DNA of 22,273 nucleotides from an uncultured Prevotella sp. GTDB lineage: Bacteria; Bacteroidota; Bacteroidia; Bacteroidales; Bacteroidaceae. The notes beneath the pieces were generated by a model, which worked only from the letters and a program-made list of their open reading frames with translations, was not told where the DNA came from and searched no databases. Location of the stretch: contig CAKMOD010000097.1 of NCBI GenBank assembly GCA_927910885.1, positions 1-22,273 on the forward strand, written 5' to 3'. Shown one piece after another: positions 7,415-15,092 of this stretch; the stretch's first letter is position 1; every line of letters starts with the position of its first letter. Position numbers and translations under genes: made by a program.

Positions 7415-10414
7415 TTAGAGTCCAATCTCAACACCTACGCTCATCTGTTTGGTGTTTGGATTGACACCATACGAAACATTGCGATTTACTTCGGGGTCGA
7501 TACCTCTGAATTTGGTAAATGTTAGCAGATTTCTACCCGTGAAGAACACTTTAGCAGAGCGTATGATATTTTGCTTTCCAAGGCTTTTACGTGGAATGTC
7601 ATAGCCTAAGGTGAAATTCTTTAAGCGCATGAACGAAGCATTCTCAAGCATTTTCGAGTCGAGGTAAGTACTTTGGTGATTAGGCTGGCGTACCCATTCC
7701 AAAGAAGGGAACTCGGCATTGTCACCAGCTTGTTTCCAGTAATCAAATAAACGGTGTGAACCATTATAGTTGCCTTCACGATTACGGATATGATAATCAT
7801 TCTCATAGAACTGCTTATCCATAGAAATCATGTGCTTACCAAGGGCAAAGAAGAAATCGGCATTCATATAGAAGCCTTTCCAATAAGCTGATATGCCCCA
7901 GCCACCTGTAACTGGTGTGTAGGCATTGATGCCTGTGTTTTGGCTGAGCGAGGTAGTATATTCAGACACTACATCGTTATCGTCACGACGGGTTTGATTT
8001 AAGTCGGTTCCTGGATTATACCATTCTGGTACACCAGTATCCTTGTTGACACCCTTATAAAGTGGAAGAACGAAGGTTACTGGTTTCCCCACAATATATG
8101 CTAACTGCCCGCCTGGTTCTTGCCATGACTGTCTTCCTTCAAAGAGTTCAAGCACTTTGTCACGGTTGTAGTTAAAGTTTACGTTGGCAGAAACGCCCCA
8201 ATCACGACCACGAAGGATATCGGCACTTACCTGTAAGTCTATACCATGGTTGAGGTAACGGCCTGCATTTTCATACCGAGTGGCATACCCTGCGCTACCT
8301 ACTGGCATACCCGATGTATAAGGTAGAGGTACTTCGAAGAGCATATCACTGGTGATTCGGTTGTAATATTCAAGGTTAAGGTCGAATCTATTGAGCATAC
8401 GAGTCTTCACACCAATTGTGAATTTGCTTTGGTGTTCCCATCCCAAGTCAGGATTACCAAGGCTAATGAAGCCCAGACTCATGCCACCTTTCTTCTGTCC
8501 TACCTTTCCTACATAGGATGATGTACTGTAAGGAGGAATTGAGGAGTTACCTTGTGTTCCGTAACTGGCTTTGAAATCAAGTTCGTTTAACCATGAAACG
8601 TCTTTCAAGAAGTGTTCACTCTTAGCTTTCCATAGCAAACCTACAGACCAGAACAGACCATTGCGCTTATTTCGGCCAAAGCGTGAAGAAGCATCGTTAC
8701 GAAGAACCCAATCGATGAAGTAACGCTCAGAGAAATCGTAAGACAACTGAGAGAAATAGGAAAGAAAGGCGTAGCCATTCGTATCTTCACCAACCGACTT
8801 GTTTTGGGTTACGTTATTAAGCAGGAAAAGGCGGTCGTCTAAGATGCCAGAACCTGATGCTGAGAAGTTATCATCTTTATAGTTGGTATATTCATGACCG
8901 AGTAATGCCGTAAGATGATGCTCACCAAAGCTCATGTTATAAGCAGCAGTGTTTGTGATGGTGATGTTAGATGCCATTGAATAAGCGCGTTCCGAACTAC
9001 CATTGCCGTATGCACGATAATAACTTGGTAGCGTACGCGAGCGGCTGTCTCCATAGTTTAGCTCCAAACCAACAAGCGAACGTACTGTAAGATTTTTTAT
9101 TGGTGTGAGCGTTAAGTTACCATTGGCAGAAAGAATGAAAGCATTAGTCTTCGCAGGATTGGTAGATATCACGTGCTTAGGTGTTGCCAAGTCGAGCAGT
9201 GGAACACGTTCGAGTTCCAAACCAGTGTTAGGGTCGTAAGGAGAAGCAAAAGGTGCGTTCATTGCTGCTAAACCTCCGCCTACGGCATTGTTGTTACCAA
9301 AAGGAGATACGCGGGTGTCAGCATACGAAACCTGTGTGTTGACGTTTGCTTTTGCCCAGTCTGCAAGATTTGCATCAACATTAATACGACCGAATGCCTT
9401 TTTATAGCTTGAACCCATACGCAAGCCTTCTTGACTTAAGGCACCACCAGAGAGATAGTATCTTACACCTGTGGAACCACCCGATACTGATACGTCAGCA
9501 GAATACATTGGTGCAGGCTGATACACATATTTATACCATTGGAAGTCGGTCTCTTTAAAATACTTTTCCTTAAAGGTCATTATCTCCGCTTCACTATAAA
9601 TACCTGTCTCCTTATAATAGCGTAATAGTTCAGGGCCTGACATCAGCTGATCAAAATAATCGGTGTTAGCCAAAGACGAAACTGCATATTGTGCTCTTAG
9701 CGTTACGGCTGGACGTGTTTCTGTCTTACCACGCTTGGTGGTTACATACATTACACCATTGGCAGCACGAGCACCATAAATAGAAGTTGCAGCAGCATCT
9801 TTGAGGAACTGAACGCTCTCAATATCGTTTTGATTCATTGACTGAAGCACAGCCATACTGACTTGCATACCATCGAGAATGACAAGCAAACCTGTTCCTG
9901 CTCCCAAAGAACCTTGTCCGTGCAAAGACATTGATAGGCGAGCAGATGGCTCACCTGATGATGAAAAGACCTGCAAACCACTCACTTTGCCCTGAACGGC
10001 GTCCAAGGGGTTTGCAACAGGTTTCATCGCCAAGTCTTTGGCACTAACCTTTACTACGGAAGCTGAAGTGTTGGCTACCTTTCGTTCCATGTAACCCACG
10101 ACAACAACATCATTTAGCATGAGGTCAGAGGGTTGCATACGTACATTCATCTGAGGAGTAGCAGCCAGTTCCTGACTTTCATAACCGATAAAACTAAACG
10201 TAAGTTTTTCTCCACTTTTTATGCTGATGGAGAAGTTTCCGTCAATGTTTGACACTGTGCCTGATTTAGGTGCTAACTTAGGGATAATACTTACACCAGG
10301 TAATGGTTCCCCATTCTCATCTACGATGTTTCCCTTTACGGTAATCGCTTGAGCAAAGACTTCACTGAGTCCCGCAAGTAAACAAAGGGTTAACATCCAA
10401 ATCCTTAGTTTCAT
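7415..10414 (-). CDS. SusC/RagA-family TonB-linked outer-membrane transporter
   Basis: A 999-residue TonB-dependent receptor of the SusC/RagA class, within the family's usual range (about 950-1100). A signal peptide is at 1-22 (ending VFAQ). A carboxypeptidase-D-like regulatory domain spans about 24-90 (GNIVDENGEPLPGVSII and FSFIGYESQEL), and a TonB-box region DVVVVGY is at 102-108. The plug follows (about 110-230), carrying the SusC signature FLKDAAATSIYGARAANG and ending TTKRG. The C-terminal 22-stranded barrel ends VGVEIGL. It forms the import channel with the SusD-like lid and is powered by TonB-ExbBD. It is the first gene of the minus-strand unit, with a leader of roughly 130 bases after the candidate promoter. 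No N-terminal anti-sigma-interaction (STN/secretin) domain is present, so regulation by a cis ECF sigma pair is not indicated here. Confidence 0.95.
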   Translation of the reverse strand: MKLRIWMLTLCLLAGLSEVFAQAITVKGNIVDENGEPLPGVSIIPKLAPKSGTVSNIDGNFSISIKSGEKLTFSFIGYESQELAATPQMNVRMQPSDLMLNDVVVVGYMERKVANTSASVVKVSAKDLAMKPVANPLDAVQGKVSGLQVFSSSGEPSARLSMSLHGQGSLGAGTGLLVILDGMQVSMAVLQSMNQNDIESVQFLKDAAATSIYGARAANGVMYVTTKRGKTETRPAVTLRAQYAVSSLANTDYFDQLMSGPELLRYYKETGIYSEAEIMTFKEKYFKETDFQWYKYVYQPAPMYSADVSVSGGSTGVRYYLSGGALSQEGLRMGSSYKKAFGRINVDANLADWAKANVNTQVSYADTRVSPFGNNNAVGGGLAAMNAPFASPYDPNTGLELERVPLLDLATPKHVISTNPAKTNAFILSANGNLTLTPIKNLTVRSLVGLELNYGDSRSRTLPSYYRAYGNGSSERAYSMASNITITNTAAYNMSFGEHHLTALLGHEYTNYKDDNFSASGSGILDDRLFLLNNVTQNKSVGEDTNGYAFLSYFSQLSYDFSERYFIDWVLRNDASSRFGRNKRNGLFWSVGLLWKAKSEHFLKDVSWLNELDFKASYGTQGNSSIPPYSTSSYVGKVGQKKGGMSLGFISLGNPDLGWEHQSKFTIGVKTRMLNRFDLNLEYYNRITSDMLFEVPLPYTSGMPVGSAGYATRYENAGRYLNHGIDLQVSADILRGRDWGVSANVNFNYNRDKVLELFEGRQSWQEPGGQLAYIVGKPVTFVLPLYKGVNKDTGVPEWYNPGTDLNQTRRDDNDVVSEYTTSLSQNTGINAYTPVTGGWGISAYWKGFYMNADFFFALGKHMISMDKQFYENDYHIRNREGNYNGSHRLFDYWKQAGDNAEFPSLEWVRQPNHQSTYLDSKMLENASFMRLKNFTLGYDIPRKSLGKQNIIRSAKVFFTGRNLLTFTKFRGIDPEVNRNVSYGVNPNTKQMSVGVEIGL

Positions 10415-10549
10415 AAATGTTTTTTATTTAGGTTGGTTTATTTCTGCATGGTACCTTAACAGGTATTGTCACTATTTAGTCTCTTAGGCCTTAAAAGACC
10501 TTATATTAGTGCCTTATGATATGTTGTATGACAAGGTTGTATACATTTG

Positions 10550-10583
10550 CAAATATATTCTTTTTTTCTAAATAATAAGCAAA
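10550..10583 (-). promoter_or_regulatory. Candidate promoter of the SusC operon
   Basis: On the minus strand, TATATTTG (10557 to 10550) fits the Bacteroidota -7 consensus TAnnTTTG. TTTG (10583 to 10580) lies 22 bases upstream, one base beyond the usual 19-21 spacing. This would give a leader of about 130 nt before the SusC ATG. The motif overlaps a plus-strand TACATTTG (10542-10549), making a near palindrome around 10542-10557. Confidence 0.45.
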
Positions 10584-10940
10584 TGTGGGCTTATTTGTTC
10601 AGTTTTTGTCACACAATTCTGCATATTGCGAAATTTTTATTAATATTATGCATTAATTATACAAAGGCTTCCTTCATTCTTTTCTCACTCTAATACATTA
10701 TTTAATTATATTTACTTAAAGGTTTTTAGAACCAAAACTCTTTTTAATCCAAATCAGTTATTAGAGCCTAAGCATTATACATATTAGTGGTCTAATGACC
10801 GATTGGGATTTAATATTATGTTGTTTGGGATTTTGAAATATCGTTACAAAAACAAGCAGCGAGAAGTCTGAAAAGGGCAAGAAAAGGAGTGCTTTTGATG
10901 CCTTTGTAAGTAGTTGTATGTCAGAGTGTTGCTGATGTGG

Positions 10941-11085
10941 TTTTTAAAAGGTGCCTAATTAGACTTCAAAAGGGTGTTAGTAAGGGTCTTAAAGGGCATC
11001 TTTTGCAAGCCAATAGGGCGTCTTTTAGAAGGCAATTAGGCATCTGTTAGTTTTTGATAGGTGAATTTTTTATTACAAAGTGAAG
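10941..11085. repeat. Composite repeat copy A, part 1: GGGC-containing short-repeat block
   Basis: About 145 bp that recurs at 20514-20655 in the same orientation. Within it, short degenerate units built on AAAGGGC(A/G)TCTTTT recur (around 10990-11005, 11012-11028 and 11030-11045), separated by GCAAGCC-like spacers. Both copies end with the shared phrase GAATTTTTTATTACAAA. It is non-coding in all frames. Confidence 0.75.
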
Positions 11086-11137
11086 GTTTGTGCTTGGAGT
11101 ATTCAGAGTAGGACGAAATAAAACCTATTATATTTTT

Positions 11138-11480
11138 GGTTCTTCCGAAATATGGAGTGATAAACTAAAAGTCTTATATAATAGGCACACGGAGTAACGG
11201 AGCGACGGAGGTAATGCTATGTCACGGAGGTGCCGACGGCACAAAGAGCGACGGAGGTATAGCGTACAGATTTTGATAACAATTTTGAGGTAAACGCTTT
11301 GTATATAAATTGCTAATAGAATTGGCAAACAAGCTCCGTCGCTCTATGCACCGACGGTGCCTCCGTTACTTCCATTGCTTTGTTTTAATAATCCTCCGTC
11401 CTCTCCGTGCCTCCGTGTGACATTGTTGCAAACTCTAAACACAAGTGGCAAACTTTATCACTCCAAAATCCTGAAGACCC
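11138..11480. repeat. Composite repeat copy A, part 2: 343-bp element with terminal inverted repeats
   Basis: The ends are inverted repeats of about 28 bp: GGTTCTTCCGAAATATGGAG at 11138 onward, and the complement of the sequence ending GAAGACCC at 11480. They include a perfect TGGAGTGATAA / TTATCACTCCA core (11153-11163 and 11455-11465). Nested inside are CACACGGAG (11186) / CTCCGTGTG (11411-11419) and GGAG-rich arms around 11224-11257 and 11333-11365. Two small hairpins occur, GTGCC-GAC-GGCAC and GCACC-GAC-GGTGC. A second copy of the same length is at 20668-21010. The structure is MITE-like or RNA-like; no ORF of substance is present and I see no clear target-site duplication. Confidence 0.85.
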
Positions 11481-11736
11481 ATATTTATAGCGTGTGCTTA
11501 CCTGCCTTTTGTGTGCCTTATAAAGTCGTGCTTTTGTTGTTCTATCTTGAGGAGAGTTTTGTAAGCAAGCCTACTTCTTTTGAAAAATAAATAAACCAGA
11601 GAGGGGTAGGGTGAAGATAGTGCGGATTTGTTGTGATAATTTCGGGTTAGCATATATTTAGAAGTCATAGATAGGTCGTGAAAGTGGGTTGATATAAGAT
11701 ATTTTTTAAAGATGTTGGTAACTTTTCCCATTGTGC

Positions 11737-11768
11737 TTTGCTTTTGTACTTTTTATTTGTTATCTTTG
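11737..11768 (+). promoter_or_regulatory. pfkA promoter (Bacteroidota primary sigma type)
   Basis: TTTG at 11737-11740, a 20-base spacer, then TATCTTTG at 11761-11768. This is an exact match to the Bacteroidota primary sigma consensus TTTG-N19-21-TAnnTTTG. Transcription would start near 11774, leaving a leader of about 30 nt before the pfkA ATG at 11806. Confidence 0.75.
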
Positions 11769-11805
11769 CGGTAGATTTAATTAAAAAAGTGTTCTAAGAC
11801 GATAT

Positions 11806-12783
11806 ATGGCTAAAATAAAGACAATTGGAATTCTGACCTCTGGCGGTGACGCCCCTGGAATGAATGCAGCGATACGTGCTGTGACCAGAGCCGGCATCTA
11901 TAATGGTTTTGAAATCAAGGGTATCTATCGTGGTTATGAGGGATTGATAACGGGTGACATTAAGTCTTTTACCACAGAGAATGTCAGTGGTATTATCGGT
12001 CAGGGCGGTACGATTCTCAAAACGGCTCGCTCAAAAAGCTTTGCAACGATAGAAGGTCGCCAGCAGGCATACGACAATCTTGTGAAGGAAGGCATTGATG
12101 CGTTAGTAGTCATTGGTGGTAATGGTTCGTTGACGGGAGCGATGATCTTTGCACAGGAGTTTGATTTCTGTTGCATCGGTCTGCCAGGTACGATAGATAA
12201 TGACCTCTATGGTACAGACAGCACTATCGGTTATGACACGACGATGAACACTATTATGGAGTGTGTCGACCGTATTCGTGATACCGCTCAGAGCCATGAA
12301 CGTATCTTCTTTGTGGAGGTGATGGGACGTGATGCTGGTTTCCTTGCACAGAACTCGGCTATTGCCAGCGGTGCTGAGGCTGCTATTATTCCAGAAGACT
12401 CTACTAATGTCGACCAGTTGGGCCGTTTCATGGAGCGTGGTATTCGTAAGTCTAAGAAAAGCTGTATCGTTATTGTCTCTGAAAGTCCTAAGTGCGGTGC
12501 AATGTATTATGCAGACCGTGTGTGTAAGGAGTTCCCTGACTATGATGTACGTGTGTCTATTCTTGGCCACTTACAGCGTGGTGGACGCCCTTCAGCACGT
12601 GACCGAATCCTTGCAAGTATTACGGGTGTAGGCGCTATTGAGGCTATCCTTCAAGGTCAGCGCAACATCATGGTTGGTGTTAGAAACAATGAGGTGGTTT
12701 ACGTTCCATTGTCTGAGGCGATTCGTTCTGATAAGCCTTTCGACAGAAAACTTATTAAGGTTCTCGACGAGTTGAGTATTTAA
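11806..12783 (+). CDS. pfkA: ATP-dependent 6-phosphofructokinase
   Basis: Phosphorylates fructose 6-phosphate to fructose 1,6-bisphosphate, the committed step of glycolysis, in the cytoplasm. At 325 residues it is the usual length of the bacterial PfkA family (about 320). Motifs are in order: SGGDAPGMNAA (12-22, nucleotide loop), GGNGS (104-108), PGTIDND (127-133, catalytic Asp131), EVMGRDAGFLA (171-181) and LGHLQRGGRPSARD near residue 250. The Gly at the positions that distinguish ATP from PPi enzymes (Gly in GGNGS and in PGTID, where PPi enzymes have Asp and Lys) supports ATP as donor. The gene has its own canonical promoter. It is followed after 62 bases by atpD with no convincing terminator or new promoter between, so read-through into the atp cluster is likely. 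Confidence 0.97.
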   Translation: MAKIKTIGILTSGGDAPGMNAAIRAVTRAGIYNGFEIKGIYRGYEGLITGDIKSFTTENVSGIIGQGGTILKTARSKSFATIEGRQQAYDNLVKEGIDALVVIGGNGSLTGAMIFAQEFDFCCIGLPGTIDNDLYGTDSTIGYDTTMNTIMECVDRIRDTAQSHERIFFVEVMGRDAGFLAQNSAIASGAEAAIIPEDSTNVDQLGRFMERGIRKSKKSCIVIVSESPKCGAMYYADRVCKEFPDYDVRVSILGHLQRGGRPSARDRILASITGVGAIEAILQGQRNIMVGVRNNEVVYVPLSEAIRSDKPFDRKLIKVLDELSI

Positions 12784-12845
12784 AGAGGTTTTTCCACCTT
12801 ATTTATATATAGAGGAAATAATAATAAAAAACAACAAAGATATTT

Positions 12846-14369
12846 ATGTCACAGATTAATGGGCGCATCTCCCAGATTATCGGTCCAGTTATCGATGTCT
12901 ACTTTGATACCAAGGGAGAGAATCCTGAGAAGGTTCTGCCAAAGATTTACGATGCCCTACGCGTAAAACGTCCTAATGGGCAGGATTTGATTATCGAGGT
13001 ACAGCAGCACATCGGTGAAGATACCGTGCGTTGTGTGGCTATGGATAATACAGACGGTTTGCAGCGTAACCTTGAGGTTGTACCAACAGGCAGTCCTATT
13101 GTTATGCCAGCTGGTGACCAGATTAAGGGTCGTATGATGAACGTTATCGGTCAGCCTATCGACGGTATGGAGGCACTGAGTATGGAAGGTGCTTATCCTA
13201 TCCACCGTGAGCCTCCTAAGTATGAAGACCTCTCTACACGTAAGGAGATGCTTCAGACTGGTATTAAGGTCATTGACTTGCTTGAGCCTTATATGAAGGG
13301 TGGTAAGATTGGACTCTTCGGTGGTGCTGGTGTAGGTAAGACGGTGCTTATCATGGAGTTGATTAACAACATCGCAAAGGGTCACAATGGTTACTCAGTA
13401 TTTGCCGGTGTAGGTGAGCGTACTCGTGAGGGTAACGACTTGATTCGAGATATGTTGGAGTCAGGCGTTATCCGTTATGGTGAGAAGTTCCGTAAGGCAA
13501 TGGATGAAGGCAAGTGGGATCTTTCGCTTGTTGATCAGGAGGAGTTGCAGCAGTCGCAGGCAACACTTGTCTATGGACAGATGAATGAGCCACCTGGCGC
13601 ACGTGCATCAGTGGCACTCTCTGGTCTGACTGTTGCTGAGGAGTTCCGCGATCACGGAGGTAAGAATGGTGAGGCAGCTGATATCATGTTCTTCATCGAT
13701 AACATCTTCCGTTTCACACAGGCTGGTTCTGAGGTGTCAGCGTTGTTGGGTCGTATGCCATCAGCCGTAGGTTATCAGCCTACTTTGGCGAGTGAGATGG
13801 GTACGATGCAGGAGCGTATTACTTCTACAAAGCATGGTTCTATTACTTCAGTACAGGCGGTTTATGTGCCTGCTGACGACTTGACCGACCCTGCTCCAGC
13901 TACAACCTTTACCCACTTGGATGCAACAACAGAGTTGAGCCGTAAGATTACCGAGCTTGGTATCTATCCTGCGGTAGACCCATTGGGTAGTACCTCACGT
14001 ATCCTTGACCCACTGATTGTTGGTAAGGAGCATTATGAGTGTGCTCAGAGAGTAAAGCAGTTGTTGCAGCATTATAACGAATTGCAGGATATCATCGCCA
14101 TCTTGGGTATGGACGAGTTGTCTGACGAGGATAAGTTGGTTGTGAACCGCGCTCGTCGTGTACAGCGTTTCCTCTCTCAGCCATTTACTGTTGCTGAGCA
14201 GTTCACTGGTGTTAAGGGTGTTATGGTACCAATCGAGGAGACTATCAAAGGTTTCAACGCTATCTTGAATGGTGAGGTTGACGACCTGCCAGAGCAGGCG
14301 TTCTTGAACGTTGGTACGATAGAGGATGTCAAGGAGAAGGCTAAGCGTCTTTTGGAGGCTACTAAGTAA
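12846..14369 (+). CDS. atpD: F1 ATP synthase subunit beta
   Basis: Catalytic beta subunit of the F1 sector. At 507 residues it is longer than the E. coli protein (460), as usual in Bacteroidota. The P-loop GGAGVGKT is at 159-166, and the catalytic GERTREGNDL phrase follows it. The Walker B region is FFIDNIFRFTQAG, then ALLGRMPSAVGYQPTL. The family signature PAVDPLGSTSR is present, and VYVPADDLTDPAPATTF marks the nucleotide-site loop. It opens the atp cluster. In most other phyla beta follows gamma, whereas here, as in Bacteroides and Prevotella, atpD-atpC lead and gamma is last. The start has no Shine-Dalgarno motif, only an A-rich leader (ACAACAAAGATATTT), as is normal in this phylum. Confidence 0.98.
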   Translation: MSQINGRISQIIGPVIDVYFDTKGENPEKVLPKIYDALRVKRPNGQDLIIEVQQHIGEDTVRCVAMDNTDGLQRNLEVVPTGSPIVMPAGDQIKGRMMNVIGQPIDGMEALSMEGAYPIHREPPKYEDLSTRKEMLQTGIKVIDLLEPYMKGGKIGLFGGAGVGKTVLIMELINNIAKGHNGYSVFAGVGERTREGNDLIRDMLESGVIRYGEKFRKAMDEGKWDLSLVDQEELQQSQATLVYGQMNEPPGARASVALSGLTVAEEFRDHGGKNGEAADIMFFIDNIFRFTQAGSEVSALLGRMPSAVGYQPTLASEMGTMQERITSTKHGSITSVQAVYVPADDLTDPAPATTFTHLDATTELSRKITELGIYPAVDPLGSTSRILDPLIVGKEHYECAQRVKQLLQHYNELQDIIAILGMDELSDEDKLVVNRARRVQRFLSQPFTVAEQFTGVKGVMVPIEETIKGFNAILNGEVDDLPEQAFLNVGTIEDVKEKAKRLLEATK

Positions 14370-14408
14370 TCATCTTCTTGCACAAACTGAATAATAATTG
14401 AATTGTCT

Positions 14409-14648
14409 ATGTTGACACTTAGAATAGTTTCTCCCGAAAGGATTGTCTTTACAGGCGAGGTGGATAGTGTGCTGGTTCCTGGTACAGTTGGACCGTTTGA
14501 GATTCTCAATAATCACGCACCTATCATCTCTACACTCGTTGAAGGCAAGGTAGCTTACAGCGTAAAAGGTGATACTAAGGAGCTTCATATCGTTGGCGGA
14601 TTCGTTGAGGTGAAGAAGAACTTGGTCAGTCTTTGTGTAGAAATCTAA
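14409..14648 (+). CDS. atpC: F1 ATP synthase subunit epsilon (short form)
   Basis: Central-stalk epsilon subunit. I choose the ATG at 14409 (MLTLRIVSPERIVF), not the TTG at 14403, because the homologous beta-sandwich begins exactly with M-L-x-L-x-I-V-(S/T)-P. The 79-residue product covers only the N-terminal beta-sandwich domain: SVLVPGTVGPFEILNNHAPI (about 24-43) and HIVGGFVEVKKNLVSLCVE at the end. The C-terminal two-helix domain that inhibits ATP hydrolysis in E. coli (139 residues) is absent. The frame ends with a clean stop and the next gene follows, so this is the natural short form common in Bacteroidota rather than a truncation. It lies 39 bases after atpD. Confidence 0.93.
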   Translation: MLTLRIVSPERIVFTGEVDSVLVPGTVGPFEILNNHAPIISTLVEGKVAYSVKGDTKELHIVGGFVEVKKNLVSLCVEI

Positions 14649-14678
14649 GAGATATAACCGACAGACAGCTGAATACGG

Positions 14679-15089
14679 ATGATGGATGTTAACAAAGTGT
14701 ATAAGAAGTACTATAAGAATAACTTGCTGATTATCGCAGGTCTCTATCTTATTGGCTTACTCGTTGTGCAGCTAACGCAGCAAACGGCTTATACCAATTC
14801 GCTGTCTATCAGTGCTGTTTACTCGCTTATCACCTCCTCTATCTATGGAGGAGCATGGAAAGCGATAGCCAGTCAGTCGCCTACAGTTATGAATTACTTC
14901 TATCTTGCGGGCTCTGGTTTTCGTATGCTGTTGGCGTTCTTGACTGTTGTTGTTTATGCAATGGTGGTGAAAGAACGCGTAATGGTAATCGGCTTTGTCG
15001 TTATCTTTATGATATTCTATCTTGTGCTGTTGGTATTCGATACCGTCTATTTTTACAAAGTGGAAAAGAACAATAAAATTAATAATTAA
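14679..15089 (+). CDS. Small membrane protein in the AtpI position
   Basis: A 136-residue hydrophobic protein with four predicted membrane segments (about residues 15-33, 42-60, 74-94 and 99-124) and a Lys/Asn-rich cytoplasmic tail (KVEKNNKINN). Two adjacent ATGs (14679 and 14682) are both possible starts. It lies between atpC and atpB, three bases before the atpB ATG, where many ATP synthase operons carry atpI, whose product helps assemble the c-ring. The sequence itself does not let me prove AtpI homology: there is no strong motif beyond topology. The call therefore rests on position and membrane layout. An unrelated small membrane protein specific to Bacteroidota atp operons is the alternative. 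Confidence 0.7.
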   Translation: MMDVNKVYKKYYKNNLLIIAGLYLIGLLVVQLTQQTAYTNSLSISAVYSLITSSIYGGAWKAIASQSPTVMNYFYLAGSGFRMLLAFLTVVVYAMVVKERVMVIGFVVIFMIFYLVLLVFDTVYFYKVEKNNKINN

Positions 15090-15092
15090 CGA

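Larger units (their letters stand above)
10415..11736. other. Gene-free divergent intergenic region
   Basis: About 1.3 kb between the divergent SusC operon and pfkA. It holds the SusC promoter candidate (about 10550-10583), an AT-rich stretch (10560-10860) where I see nothing, the first copy of the composite repeat (10941-11480), and an AT-rich approach to the pfkA promoter. The few open frames of 60-80 codons here lie mostly across the repeat and have no protein-like composition or recognisable domain. Confidence 0.7.

Noticed and set aside
10542..10549. Plus-strand promoter TACATTTG opposite the SusC promoter
   Set aside because: It matches the -7 element but no gene or conserved RNA follows for over a kilobase, and no TTTG is well spaced upstream. 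Probably a by-product of the near-palindrome.
11130..11490. Target-site duplication around the 343-bp element
   Set aside because: ATATTT occurs near both ends of copy A, but the region is AT-rich and copy B shows no such pair, so it is not evidence of transposition.
11357..11731. Short open frames on both strands around the right end of repeat copy A
   Set aside because: They lie across the inverted-repeat element or flanking AT-rich DNA, are not kept in copy B, and encode Leu/Ser/Pro-rich peptides without protein-like features.
12103..12570. 155-codon minus-strand open frame inside pfkA
   Set aside because: Fully antisense to a well-conserved enzyme; the peptide has low-complexity His/Thr/Arg composition and no domain. 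It is a shadow of the codon pattern.
12957..13385. 142-codon minus-strand open frame inside atpD
   Set aside because: Antisense shadow of a conserved gene, with no start context or recognisable protein.
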